A DNA stretch of 64,000 nucleotides from Kastovskya adunca ATA6-11-RM4 (GCA_019359445.1 JAHHHJ010000007.1:176142-240141); one strand, 5' to 3'. Shown: positions 1 through 9,120, counted from the first letter of the stretch. A program made the numbers and translations. The notes: a model not told the origin generated them from the sequence alone.

Positions 1-3000
1 CTGTAGTAGCTGTATCAATTGTTGCAGTAGTATAAGTAAGATTGCCTGTCAGCGGGTCAATTGTCGGTGGAGTGGTAAAAATACCAGGGTTGCTAGTGAC
101 GTTAACTATGTAACTATCGACACTTTGAGTTAATTCGCTTGCACCAGGATTGAAATTGCCTGCCCATTCAGTTACAGTTTGTAATCCAGAGCCTGCGATC
201 GCATTTTGATTTCTCCCAGGTGTGAAACTGGGGGCATCGTTAACTGAGTTAATAACAATACTTGCTGTTTCAGTAGCAATACTGAAGGGAGACGCGCCGC
301 CACTAGTCCCAGGATTTACATTAGTTGTACCGCTGGCGAGTCCGTCAGAGGCATCCCAAGCGCGGAAGGTAATGCCTGGGGTGATGCCGTTAAAGTCGGG
401 ACTGGGGACAAAACGAATGCGATCGCTTGTTGTAGCCTTTAGTACGGTAGCAGCCACAGCGGACACCACAAAGTTATTCCAGCTACTTTCGCCATTATTA
501 GAATACTGCCAAGTGCCGTTGGTATTATCTACCCCAATTACAGCAATTCCTTCTACTGCACCTGCATCAGCATCACTGATGGGGTTGCCGCCAGCACCGC
601 TAGCAATAATCTCAGAAACCAGAGTCCCATTGTTGCTGGCAAGGGCAACGTCTTCGTTAATTGCTGTTAGTGCCGGACTCCCGGTATTATTTAACACCGG
701 AGCATCGTTGGCTGGGGTGACGGTAATCGGTATCGTCTTGATATTGTTAGTAACCGCACCATCGTTAGCTGTAATCTTGAGAGTGTCGCTACCATTAAAG
801 TCTTGCTTGCCCCGGTATAGCAGTCCGTTAGTGGCGGCTAAGTTAGCGTTAATCTGGCTTTGGCTGCCTGTCAGGGTGACAGTTCCTGTGCCGTTACCAT
901 TGACTGTTAACCCAGAAGAGTTGACTGTCAAAGCACCATTGTTGACTTCTAGAGTGACGGTGATGGGACTGTTGCCAGCATCCACGTCAAATACGCTAAC
1001 TCCTGTGATGGATAAATTCGTATCTTCAGCAACTGTTTGGGGGGCAAAGCTGCTGTTAGTTGTAACTGAAACCGCTGATAAATTTACTTTGGCGCTGGCA
1101 GAGGTAGTGTCATCGCCAAGAAAAATCAGGTTTGGGGTTTCGTAGGGATCGAGAAATCCAGTAGCGGTTGTATAGTCTCGCAGCTTACCGCTAAGGATGG
1201 TAGTGCCGCCTGTTGAGAGGGTATAAATATCGCCAAGAACTGTCAGCTGGTAGGGAATTAAACCTGTAGTGGTGTTGAAAGTAGCGCCTTCAGCATGGGT
1301 GAACAGCAGTTGGTTGTTGTTTGCTGAGGGATTTGTACTAGGGTTTGCCTGAGTTGTGCCATCTTCCTGCGCCCAGATTTCGTTATCCCAGAATCCTAAT
1401 TCGATGCCTTTTTTGTCGCTGCTGAGAACTATGATGCTGAAACCAGCTCTATCAGCAATGCCATCGCCGTTTTTATCAGCGGTGCCGCTTGTCTTATGAT
1501 CTTCTGAGAGGACTTGGGCGGTGAAGCTGACGGTGTAACCAGCAGCGCGGTCTAGGTTCGGCACGCTGTTAGCAAAGTAGCCAGCATACGTGTCTGGGTT
1601 GGCAGTGGTATCAAGGGTAGTCGCGCCACCGGAGGCACTTTGCGTTGCACCAGTGTTGAAGTAGCTAAATCCTTGAGTTCCAGGTGTCGTATTCAGCGAG
1701 CCATCGTATTTAATTACCGAAGCACCGATAATCGGGGCATCGTTGATAGCTGTAACGTTGATGGTTTCAGTAACAGCGGTGCTGGTGCCACCATCGCCAT
1801 CGGTAACGACAAAGCGAACGGTGCGAGGAGTGGTGCTGGGGTTATCTGAGGCGTTCTGATAAGTGATGTTTTGCAGCAGTGCAGTAGCGGCGGTGGGTGT
1901 GGCGTTGGTGTTGAAGGTGACGACTAGGGGAGTGGTGCCAGTCCCACCTGTGAAGGTGCCGATTTGCACTCCGCCGTATTTGACTATTGCGCCATCCAGC
2001 CCAATTTGACCAACATCGTTACCTTGGTTGCGAATCGCTAAACGGTCAGATGCCGTGCCACCTGCGGTAAAATCTACTATCAGCTTCCCAGTGTCAAAGT
2101 TGAGGGAGTCGGTATCTGTGACAGTGGCGGTGCTATTAATGACGGTAGCAGCTGCATTTTCGGTGTAAGACACAGGTGCAACTGGGAGAGCAATTGCTGG
2201 AGCAATGTTGGTGTTGGCGATCGTGTGGCTTCCTAAACCATTGAAGGTGTCTTGGGCGAACCCATCCCATTGAGCGCTGGGATCAAATGGATCGAAAGGA
2301 TTTGGATCTCCAGTTGTTACGTTACTCTTACGGCGCAGGGTGTTATTTTGGGTACTGGTAAGCCCACTACCCCACTCTGTGCCAGGGTCGTTGCCAATTT
2401 GACCAATCGAGTCAATGATGGTTGCACCCTTACGCAGCACAACCGCATCGTCCCCGTTGTACCAGCCATTAAAATTGTTGGTTTGATCGGCTTGACCCAG
2501 AATGCTAGGGGCAGCATTAGCTTGTGCTAAAACAAATACATCCTTATCTGCTACTATGCCGCTCAAGTTGATAGTTTGAGTCGGGCTAGTGCTACCGTTT
2601 GCATAAAAGTCTACGGCGTAACCTGCTGCGGTTAAGTTAATTGCCGCCCCAATGCCGTTATAAAATTCCAGAGCTTTGTTGTTGCTACTACCTTCAACAT
2701 ACTCTGAGATGAACAGATCGCTTGGCAGGACAGAAGTATAAGTTGCGATCGCTGATGCCCTAAACACCAGAGGTGCTTCAATCTTCCCTGTAGCTACTTC
2801 TAAATCCCAGTTACCACCTAAAGCTGCACTACCCGTCACGTCATTAGAAGCAGCAACATCAGCACCCGTCAGCTGACTAAGTTGTTGGACGAAAGCTGCC
2901 CCTGTTACTCCACCTACGACGTTGCAACCATACAGGAGAATATCTGCATCGGGTGTTAAAGCATTTGCCCATTGCTGCAAAGAGTTGGTGTATGCTTCGA

Positions 3001-3304
3001 GGTTGTTTGAGTTGACTTGGGTTGACCCCAATTGCAAATTTGCTTCGCCGCCGTGGGAGACTATATGAATGCTGGCGATGTCGCTGCGTCCCGCCAGTAC
3101 TTCAGTAATTTGCGCTATTCCATCCTGTGCCGAGTTGAGAATAACTACCTCTGTTCCCGCTTTGACACCCGCCGCCAAACTTTCTTTATCCGCAACTGTG
3201 GCATCGATAAAAATAATCTCTTTGTTGGCGACGGTGGAAGTAACTTTGGTCATAGAATTGCTGGAGTCTTGACTGAGGTTGGCGTTCTGATCGAGGTCTT
3301 GCAC
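1..3304 (-). CDS. Giant DUF4347 / cadherin-like repeat surface protein (5' part; runs off the left edge)
   Basis: The minus strand is open from 3304 to base 1 with no stop, giving about 1,100 residues of a larger protein. Residues about 25-185 look like a DUF4347 domain, with a Ser-His-Gly-Gly motif and later Tyr-Gly-Cys-Asn, a His/Cys pair like that of caspase-fold (clan CD) enzymes. Next comes a lamin-tail-type segment (LFISEYVEGSSNNKALEFYN), then repeated cadherin/VCBS-like modules rich in 'AVTDGDGGTS', 'NDAPV' and 'FNG' motifs typical of calcium-stabilised exported repeat proteins. I chose GTG at 3304, 11 codons after an in-frame TAG-TAA pair would allow nothing longer, because AAGGA lies about nine bases upstream; ATG at 3253 is the alternative. 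Likely an exported adhesin or sheath component. No N-terminal signal peptide is visible, so secretion may use a C-terminal signal outside the window. Confidence 0.85.
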   Translation of the reverse strand, partial: MQDLDQNANLSQDSSNSMTKVTSTVANKEIIFIDATVADKESLAAGVKAGTEVVILNSAQDGIAQITEVLAGRSDIASIHIVSHGGEANLQLGSTQVNSNNLEAYTNSLQQWANALTPDADILLYGCNVVGGVTGAAFVQQLSQLTGADVAASNDVTGSAALGGNWDLEVATGKIEAPLVFRASAIATYTSVLPSDLFISEYVEGSSNNKALEFYNGIGAAINLTAAGYAVDFYANGSTSPTQTINLSGIVADKDVFVLAQANAAPSILGQADQTNNFNGWYNGDDAVVLRKGATIIDSIGQIGNDPGTEWGSGLTSTQNNTLRRKSNVTTGDPNPFDPFDPSAQWDGFAQDTFNGLGSHTIANTNIAPAIALPVAPVSYTENAAATVINSTATVTDTDSLNFDTGKLIVDFTAGGTASDRLAIRNQGNDVGQIGLDGAIVKYGGVQIGTFTGGTGTTPLVVTFNTNATPTAATALLQNITYQNASDNPSTTPRTVRFVVTDGDGGTSTAVTETINVTAINDAPIIGASVIKYDGSLNTTPGTQGFSYFNTGATQSASGGATTLDTTANPDTYAGYFANSVPNLDRAAGYTVSFTAQVLSEDHKTSGTADKNGDGIADRAGFSIIVLSSDKKGIELGFWDNEIWAQEDGTTQANPSTNPSANNNQLLFTHAEGATFNTTTGLIPYQLTVLGDIYTLSTGGTTILSGKLRDYTTATGFLDPYETPNLIFLGDDTTSASAKVNLSAVSVTTNSSFAPQTVAEDTNLSITGVSVFDVDAGNSPITVTLEVNNGALTVNSSGLTVNGNGTGTVTLTGSQSQINANLAATNGLLYRGKQDFNGSDTLKITANDGAVTNNIKTIPITVTPANDAPVLNNTGSPALTAINEDVALASNNGTLVSEIIASGAGGNPISDADAGAVEGIAVIGVDNTNGTWQYSNNGESSWNNFVVSAVAATVLKATTSDRIRFVPSPDFNGITPGITFRAWDASDGLASGTTNVNPGTSGGASPFSIATETASIVINSVNDAPSFTPGRNQNAIAGSGLQTVTEWAGNFNPGASELTQSVDSYIVNVTSNPGIFTTPPTIDPLTGNLTYTTATIDTATT

Positions 3305-3884
3305 GGTGAGGATTCCTTGTAGTTACTAGAAGCCATCAGAATTCGGGCGAGAATCCCTTCACATCGCGCCGCCAAATCACTTGCCAAAGTATTGATAAAA
3401 ATTAGTAATTTTGGTAATGCACCCGCCACGAGTTGGTTAGGAGTAGGACGCAGATTGCATCGTTTAGGTGGCAAGGTAAGTGAGGGCGGATATTACTGTA
3501 TTTTTCTTTACCCGCTTACATCAGGGGTTCCGCTCAGGCAGTGGTGTCTGCGATCGCGTAGAACTGTAAAGTCAGTATTTTTTAAGTATCCATCCCTCTC
3601 AATATAGATTTGTTTTTATTAATATAATCTATCTCTAGGGAGGTGCAGTACACCAAATAACGTGAATTAGAGAAACTTCTACAAAGCTTACAGTAGCCTT
3701 AATATTCATACCCAAATACTTAAACCCCTCTCCTCAAAGAAGAAGGGCTAATGTTTTTCCCCTTACCAATTCCGGGAAGGAGTTAGGAGTTACATACTAA
3801 ATCATCCTCTGAGAAGGTTGCTGCCAGAATCGCCGAAAATTTGAGCGTTTCCTGACTCGCCATAGAGGAAATCATTTTGGCGTT
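3305..3884. other. 580-bp intergenic region
   Basis: Non-coding stretch upstream of the giant surface-protein gene. The minus strand has an open frame at 3250-3474 (74 codons) whose TGA overlaps the alternative ATG at 3253 (ATGA), but its composition gives no recognisable family. One HIP1-like site lies near 3550. The rest is AT-rich and probably carries the surface-protein promoter. I see no RNA gene. Confidence 0.4.
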
Positions 3885-4892
3885 TTATAAAACGAGGCTG
3901 GTGATTCCAACAGTTTCTAACACCATCCATCCAATAAATGCTGCATATAGTCCCAGCAGCAGCCAGCATTCCCCTTTACTCAGCGCTAAGTTTGTACGCA
4001 GCATAGCGAACAGGATAATCGTTGCCAGGGTGAGGACACCCATCATCGGTGCCGCCCTAGCAAAATTAATCGTCGAGGCACCAGCAATCAGGACGCCAGC
4101 CGGAATAGCAATCAGCAGGTCAAAAATATTGCTGCCCAGTACGTTGGCGAGGCTAATGATTCCCTTACCTTTACGGGCTGCTCTGATACTTACGAAGGCA
4201 TCCGGTAAGCTAGTACCTGCTGCAATTACAGTAATACCCCATAAAAAACTCGGTGTGTTAAAGATATTTCCCAGCCCCAGCGCCGCTCGCACCAGTCCCT
4301 CCACCGCCGCTACAATCAGCACAAGACTGACCAGCAGGCGCAGCCATTCTTTACCTACCTTGATATCTTTAGGCGGAGGCTCATCGTTTTCCTGTTCTGC
4401 CATGTCTTGCTGCTGGAGGAACAGGTACACTCCATAGAGCGCGACAGGAATCAGGGCAATCGGTCGGGTCATTGTACCCTCCCACTGGCTACCTTCCACG
4501 GGGTTATAAATCAGCGAGAAGGCAAACGCTAACAACAACACAGTCACACTGGTAATGTAAAATTGGGCATCTTTGTAGACCAAGATGCGATCGGCAGCTA
4601 AGCGATCGCCCACTAGCCCAGAAATTCCGGGAATTACCAAAATATTGAAGATAGCTGAACCGACGATCGCCGATACACCCAGCTCAAACTCTCCATGAAT
4701 TAGCGTAGCAATGACGGTGCTGGAGAGTTCCGGAAAGCTAGACCCAACGGCTTCAATCACAGCTCCTTGGACAATAGGAGGTAGTTGATAGTAAGATGCC
4801 AAACGCTCAGCAGACTTTTCCAGCATGAAGCTGCCTTGCCAAATTACAGCCGTTGATACCACAACCAGGCCGATGTATAAAAGTAGTTGCAT
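3885..4892 (-). CDS. Sodium/calcium exchanger-family (CaCA) cation antiporter
   Basis: Integral membrane antiporter of about 335 residues, the usual size for the bacterial YrbG-like CaCA branch. Two inverted alpha-repeats are visible: the first has VGSSFPELSST near residue 50 followed by GSAIFNILVIPG, the second has AGTSLPDAFVSI followed by LGSNIFDLLIAIP. The paired acidic residues (Glu in the first repeat, Asp in the second) are the family's cation-binding positions. About ten hydrophobic helices are split by a hydrophilic loop rich in Glu, Lys and Pro. I prefer ATG at 4892; a GTG three codons earlier (4901) is possible. It lies about 90 bp downstream of the ECF T-component gene on the same strand, with an inverted repeat between them, so co-transcription is uncertain. 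Ca2+/Na+ or Ca2+/H+ exchange is inferred from the family only. Confidence 0.9.
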   Translation of the reverse strand: MQLLLYIGLVVVSTAVIWQGSFMLEKSAERLASYYQLPPIVQGAVIEAVGSSFPELSSTVIATLIHGEFELGVSAIVGSAIFNILVIPGISGLVGDRLAADRILVYKDAQFYITSVTVLLLAFAFSLIYNPVEGSQWEGTMTRPIALIPVALYGVYLFLQQQDMAEQENDEPPPKDIKVGKEWLRLLVSLVLIVAAVEGLVRAALGLGNIFNTPSFLWGITVIAAGTSLPDAFVSIRAARKGKGIISLANVLGSNIFDLLIAIPAGVLIAGASTINFARAAPMMGVLTLATIILFAMLRTNLALSKGECWLLLGLYAAFIGWMVLETVGITSLVL

Positions 4893-4918
4893 CGCTTCCA
4901 CTGCATAATCTAAACAAA

Positions 4919-4963
4919 GGAAAAAGGCAAAACAATTTTTTCCTTTTTGCTGTGCCTTTTTCC
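4919..4963 (-). terminator. Inverted repeat between ecfT-like gene and the exchanger gene
   Basis: Perfect 11-bp arms GGAAAAAGGCA (4919-4929) and TGCCTTTTTCC (4953-4963) flank a 23-base A/T-rich loop. On the minus strand it follows the T-component stop by about 30 bases. It may act as a partial terminator or processing site. The long loop lowers confidence. Confidence 0.45.
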
Positions 4964-4990
4964 CTTAAATCCTCGCTCCTACAGGGCGAT

Positions 4991-5773
4991 TTAGAGAGGA
5001 ATCAGTGAAGAAAGCGAAAAAGGAAGCCAGCCGAACTTAGCGCCCAAAGCCAGGGCAAACAGAGCAAGAGCAAAAAGGAGCAATGCCCAATCCCCGAAAT
5101 CGAACCCTCCCAGATTGGGTCGTTTGGTTTGGTAGCCTCGCATCGCCAGTGATGACATCAGTGTGGGGCCGCGCCTGAGAACCGCGAACAGAACCGGGAA
5201 CGAGATTCTCAGGGAATTCCAAAGGAAGCGAAAGGGGCGCTTCAAGCTCAAATCGACGCCCTTGATCTTCATCGCATCAGCAATCCGGAATGCCTCGCCC
5301 AAGGTGACATACAAAAGTCGATACGACAATCCCACCGCAAAGGCAACCACTGGCGGGAAGTAAAGCCCTCGCATCCCATCGGTTAAGCTTTCGGCATCGA
5401 TAGTCGATAACAAGCTAACACTGATAATAATCGCGGCTGTCCATGCCAAGATGAGGCGAAACTCGGCGGAGGCGGTTTCCACTAATGCGCCGAAGTTCCC
5501 CGCCAACAGTTCGCCACCAGCTGGGATGATGATCAGTGCCAGGAAGGTTGGGATGTGAATCGCCCAAAACATTAGCACCCATTTCCACGGAGTGTGAGCT
5601 GCCACAGCTAGGATTAGTCCCAAAATCGTCACCACCAGCATCCATTCCCAAGTTGGTGCCAGGAATATGTAAAAGAACAGCAAAATTAACAAAAAAATCT
5701 TGACACGCGGATCGCGATCGTGGATGACTGTATCGCGATCGCGGTAAAGAGTAGGTACACGAGAAGAAGTCAT
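4991..5773 (-). CDS. ECF transporter T component (EcfT-like transmembrane protein)
   Basis: Energy-coupling protein of a group II-type ECF vitamin/metal importer. It has 260 residues with about five to six hydrophobic helices. The two short coupling motifs that EcfT helices insert into the ATPases are visible as ADAMKIKG near residue 165 (the usual Ala-Arg-Gly is changed) and LAMRGYQTKRP near residue 215. The N-terminal 'DPRVKIFLLILLF' is also typical of CbiQ/EcfT proteins. The gene starts 9 bases after the stop of the double ATPase gene, so the two are almost certainly co-transcribed and work together. Substrate is not indicated by this subunit. Confidence 0.88.
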   Translation of the reverse strand: MTSSRVPTLYRDRDTVIHDRDPRVKIFLLILLFFYIFLAPTWEWMLVVTILGLILAVAAHTPWKWVLMFWAIHIPTFLALIIIPAGGELLAGNFGALVETASAEFRLILAWTAAIIISVSLLSTIDAESLTDGMRGLYFPPVVAFAVGLSYRLLYVTLGEAFRIADAMKIKGVDLSLKRPFRFLWNSLRISFPVLFAVLRRGPTLMSSLAMRGYQTKRPNLGGFDFGDWALLLFALALFALALGAKFGWLPFSLSSLIPL

Positions 5774-5782
5774 TAATGCCTC

Positions 5783-7585
5783 CTAACGACTGGATGAAAG
5801 GTTTGAGACAAGTTCATCGCACGATAATGCCTTCGTGCCATAGCGTTGAGCCAGTTGAGTAGTGCGCGGTGGGTACATATGCAGTTCACCGAGACGCTCC
5901 CAGTTATCCTCCGCGAATACCTCATGTAACGAACCTTGCATCAAGGCTCGTCCCCGCTCCAGAATCGTCACCGTATCGGCAACCTCAGCAACGAAATCTA
6001 CATCGTTACTGACCAACAGCACGGCTTTGCCCTCTTCGGCAAACTGCCTAATCGTCTGCCTAATTTTGTGGCGAGATGATGCACCAAGACCAATGATTGG
6101 TTCGTCCAACAGGAGTACTTTAGGGTCTAGGGTGAGAGCTTCTGCAATGGTGACGAGTTTACGCTGTCCGTATGGCAGCAGGGTCGGATCGCGATCAAGC
6201 AGATCGTCATCAATTCCCACTAGCTTGCAGGCGTGCGATACCCGGTTTTCGATATGGTCATCGTCGTAGCATTTCTGCTTTGAGAACCAACTCGTTCTCT
6301 GATACTGGCGCTGCTGGAGGGGGAAAGCAATCTCCTCCTTAACGGTTCTTTCACTGATCGCATCGTCCGGGTTCTGAAAGACGGTTGCGACCTTCAATGC
6401 GAGGTCGCCGACTTCTGTATCCTTCGTAATTTCGTCATCACAGACCAAGACTTTGCCCTTGCTTGACTGCAATAACCCATTGACAAGCTTGATTGTTGTC
6501 GTCTTGCCTGCACCGCTGGCACCCATAAGCGCATGCACTTCGCCTGCACAAATCGTGATATTCAGGTCGTCAAGCACCTTGGTTTCGTCAGAGTAGCCGT
6601 AGGTTACATCCTCAATCCGGACGAGTGGCTGACTGAAATTATTTTCAGCCTGTACTTCCTTGTCGTTGCTTTCCTCGACATATTCGCGGAGTCCTACTGC
6701 ACGGGCGATGGGATGACTGAACCTGAACCTATTCCCCTGCTCGTCACCATTGACAGCCCGCTTAGCTTGCTCGGCAACCCGATCAAAATCTTCTGGCGTG
6801 AGTGGCGAACCGGGGATACCCAAGGCACGGGCTGCACGCAGACTTAGCGTCGGCTCGATATCGGCACGAGAGAGAAGGTCATAATTGCTTAAAATTTCAT
6901 CTGTTTTGCCTTGGGCAACGATTTTACCGTCAACGAGAACTAAGATGCGATCGACAACCTGCCGTAAGAAATGAGGGTCTCTCTCCACGATGATCGCAGT
7001 TTTTTTGCCGTCAGCCTGAGCCTTGATGACATTCCTAATCTTCTCCTGCCCTTCGGGATCGAGTTTGTCCGTCACGGTATCGAAGATCAGGATCGGCGGG
7101 TCCATTGCTAGTGTCGCTGCGACTGCTACTCTCTGTTGTTGACCCTGAGCAAGATCCCAAAGCTGCTTACCCTCCATGTCTTCATGGAGTCCAACCTGCC
7201 TCAAGATCTCGCGTGCCCGCTCCTTCGCCTCCTGTTCGGAAAAGCCTCTGTTCTCAAGCGGTGTCATCACCTCATCGAGAACCTTTAACTGCACAAGTTG
7301 TGACCCGAAGTTCTCGAACACCATCCCGACTTTTCCGGTATTCTCCATGCCGGAGTCTTCAGTACGCTTCTGATAAGCTACGGTGAGTTCGCCAGAGGTT
7401 TCCCCACCTATAACACTAGGCGCAACTCCAGCAATTGCCATACAAAGCGTTGTCTTCCCGGCTCCAATCGGGCCAATCAGACCAACAACTTCGTTCGGCT
7501 CAATCTCGAAGGAAACACCATCAATGGCTTTCTCCTCGAGTCCTGGATAGGTAAATGAAAAGTTTTTTGCGTGTATTATCGACAT
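5783..7585 (-). CDS. Fused double ECF ATPase (two ABC domains) with degenerate catalytic motifs
   Basis: A single 600-residue chain carries two ABC nucleotide-binding domains, the EcfA1/EcfA2 pair of an ECF importer. Domain 1 (residues about 1-245) has a good Walker A GPIGAGKT (38-45), but Glu91 at the Q-loop, LAQGQ (145-149) as signature, Walker B ILIFDT with Thr170 at the catalytic Glu position, and Arg202 at the switch His. Domain 2 (about 320-575) has Walker A GASGAGKT (355-362), Gln404, signature LPYGQ (470-474), intact Walker B LLLDEP, and Asn527 at the switch His. So only domain 2 keeps the catalytic Glu and neither keeps the H-loop His. Start ATG at 7585 has AAGGAG seven bases upstream. 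It sits between the S and T component genes. I see no full HIP1 site from about 5,750 to 8,820, a weak hint of transfer. Confidence 0.9.
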   Translation of the reverse strand: MSIIHAKNFSFTYPGLEEKAIDGVSFEIEPNEVVGLIGPIGAGKTTLCMAIAGVAPSVIGGETSGELTVAYQKRTEDSGMENTGKVGMVFENFGSQLVQLKVLDEVMTPLENRGFSEQEAKERAREILRQVGLHEDMEGKQLWDLAQGQQQRVAVAATLAMDPPILIFDTVTDKLDPEGQEKIRNVIKAQADGKKTAIIVERDPHFLRQVVDRILVLVDGKIVAQGKTDEILSNYDLLSRADIEPTLSLRAARALGIPGSPLTPEDFDRVAEQAKRAVNGDEQGNRFRFSHPIARAVGLREYVEESNDKEVQAENNFSQPLVRIEDVTYGYSDETKVLDDLNITICAGEVHALMGASGAGKTTTIKLVNGLLQSSKGKVLVCDDEITKDTEVGDLALKVATVFQNPDDAISERTVKEEIAFPLQQRQYQRTSWFSKQKCYDDDHIENRVSHACKLVGIDDDLLDRDPTLLPYGQRKLVTIAEALTLDPKVLLLDEPIIGLGASSRHKIRQTIRQFAEEGKAVLLVSNDVDFVAEVADTVTILERGRALMQGSLHEVFAEDNWERLGELHMYPPRTTQLAQRYGTKALSCDELVSNLSSSR

Positions 7586-7660
7586 TCGTGACTCCTTTGC
7601 AACAAAAACAGGTCAACCAATGCAAGGATTCTGGATTGACCTCATAAATAAATTCCTCGT

Positions 7661-8254
7661 TCAAGCCGAAGTTTGAGCCTGTTGTCGCCTACGCTTTCGA
7701 TACCGCTCTATGCCTTTAGGAGCAAAGCCCAAGTAGCGCTCGATCCGACCATAGAGGCGTGGCACGATAAAGATTGTTGGAATAGCACCCCCGATTAAGC
7801 CGTCGGTGATAGTATTTCCGATCGCGGCCCACACTGCCACATAAAAGGTTTCAGAGTCGAAGATAATAAATGACGTAGCTTCGATCGCCGCGTGCAGGAA
7901 CCCGGCTAACAAGCAGGCGATAAAAATACGAACCTTGTTGAGCGGGTGATTGCCAATGACATAGGCTGAGGCGAAAAAACCTACCACGTAGCCAACAGCC
8001 CCGATTGGATCGTCAACTTCATAGCCTTCGAGCATATCCCGGAGGAATTCTCCTAGCATTGCTCCAACTGAGACAGCGAAAGCGGCGCATCCTGTTGGTA
8101 CGACGGCAATGAGCGACATAGGGAGGAAAAAGGGTTTAAAGTCAATATCGACGGGAATTTCAGGGATTGCCTCTGTCAGCGTTAGCAGGATGAAAAAGCT
8201 CACCGAGCTAAGCACGCCAACTATTATCAACTTGGCTTTATAAGCGTTATTCAT
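7661..8254 (-). CDS. ECF transporter S component-like membrane protein (substrate unknown)
   Basis: A 197-residue protein with about six hydrophobic segments, a basic C-terminal tail (RYRKRRRQQ) and the pattern of an ECF substrate-binding (S) subunit: TM1 near residues 8-28, an acidic loop, 'FFLPMSLIAVVPTGCAAFAVSVGAMLGEFLRD' region, then conserved Gly/Ala-rich helices. The call rests mainly on its place directly upstream of the fused ATPase and T component, all on the minus strand (75 bp gap). I start at ATG 8254; TTG two codons earlier is the other option. No motif identifies thiamine, biotin, cobalt, queuosine or another substrate, and the leader shows no riboswitch I recognise. It could be a cyanobacterial S-component family with an undescribed substrate. 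Confidence 0.7.
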   Translation of the reverse strand: MNNAYKAKLIIVGVLSSVSFFILLTLTEAIPEIPVDIDFKPFFLPMSLIAVVPTGCAAFAVSVGAMLGEFLRDMLEGYEVDDPIGAVGYVVGFFASAYVIGNHPLNKVRIFIACLLAGFLHAAIEATSFIIFDSETFYVAVWAAIGNTITDGLIGGAIPTIFIVPRLYGRIERYLGFAPKGIERYRKRRRQQAQTSA

Positions 8255-8290
8255 TTTCAAATGTCCTGTTTACTTTCTATTGGTGCCATC

Positions 8291-8317
8291 ACACAGCTTC
8301 CAAATCCCGAAGTGTGT
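8291..8317 (-). promoter_or_regulatory. Hairpin in the leader of the ECF operon
   Basis: Arms ACACA-CTTC (8291-8300, with one bulged G at 8296) and GAAG-TGTGT (8309-8317) pair around an 8-base loop. It lies 37 bases upstream of the S-component start on the transcribed strand. No T-run follows, so it is more like a leader structure than a terminator. Confidence 0.4.
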
Positions 8318-8976
8318 TGCTTTGTTAGTTTCCAGGCTTTTATCTAGTGAACCGATTGTGCTTAAAAAAGCTCTCTGAGCAATAGCAAATCGGCTCCGAC
8401 TTGATACAGAGCTAAGTTGAAGTTAATTTCAAAACTGAATTATTTTTTAAGAATCCGTTGAAGGGGTTTGTTTATTAAATAACTTTTAAAAAATGCGGTC
8501 ACATCTACCAAATTGGTTAGTTATCAAGGATTTTGTTTATCTAAAGTTTATATTTTGGTTAAATTAAAAACTAAGTCGAGCTAATACAAGAAATTAAGAA
8601 TTAAAACGGTTAATGATTGAGCCAAAGTCAATTTAAATTCAAATTTACCCACTAATTCTGTAATATAAGTAATTTCGGAAAGTCGAAAGTAATTAAGACG
8701 AAGTTAATAGATAGTTAATATTAAATAAATGATAGCAAGTTGCTCAAAATTGAGAGCAAAAAGATTGGTGATTGGAGGAATGAGGATTCTACACTTAGGT
8801 GAGGTTCAGATAGCAAAGTGCGATCGCACAAGCGGTGAGTTCCAAAAAAGCCGGACTAATCACTTGAGCATCTCCCTGTATCTCGGTTCTGTAACTTGGG
8901 GAGAGGCGGAGGCGATCGCTCTATTTCATCAGCTCAGTTCAAAATACCTTTATTGATTATTCATCAAATCTTGACA
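8318..8976. other. AT-rich intergenic stretch upstream of the ECF operon
   Basis: About 660 bp, strongly AT-rich between 8400 and 8730, likely the ECF operon promoter region. Two HIP1 sites lie near 8820 and 8912. A plus-strand open frame at 8729-8956 (75 codons) spans both sites and has no family resemblance or ribosome site, so I do not call it a gene. Confidence 0.4.
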
Positions 8977-9120
8977 TTAAACCTTAATAACTCCCCTAAC
9001 AGACTCATCGTCCTCATGTAGGATGAAATAAGGCTTATCCCTAGACAGTCGAGAAATGACAGTGAGCTTCTTTGAGAGGATGCTCAGCTGCTCTTTTCCC
9101 AGATAAGTTAGCATCTCCAT
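8977..9120 (-). CDS. Small hypothetical protein, 47 residues, possibly the end of a decayed gene
   Basis: ATG at 9120 to TAA at 8977 encodes 47 residues beginning MEMLTYLGKEQL and ending VRGVIKV. Composition looks like a real soluble protein (LSKKLTVISRL, KPYFILHEDD). The same frame continues open upstream for about 22 more codons in equally protein-like sequence (VGKYTRLPFRKIF) until TGA near 9195, and beyond that stop an ATG begins MQWRFVLKQSC. This pattern fits either a short gene starting at 9120 or a longer gene broken by a nonsense mutation. No ribosome site is evident and I do not recognise the family. Confidence 0.35.
   Translation of the reverse strand: MEMLTYLGKEQLSILSKKLTVISRLSRDKPYFILHEDDESVRGVIKV

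Noticed and set aside
222..1145. Plus-strand open frame of 307 codons
   Set aside because: It lies antisense to the giant surface-protein gene, whose minus-strand translation shows clear repeat-domain motifs. The plus frame has no family resemblance.
3250..3474. Minus-strand 74-codon frame overlapping the surface-protein start
   Set aside because: The ATGA overlap is suggestive, but composition and lack of a ribosome site do not support a gene. Mentioned in the gap entry.
8291..8317. preQ1-I or other riboswitch in front of the ECF operon
   Set aside because: The hairpin lacks the conserved loop and the A-rich tail needed for pairing. It is kept only as a leader hairpin.
8729..8956. Plus-strand open frame of 75 codons
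   Set aside because: It spans two HIP1 sites, lacks a ribosome site and resembles no family.
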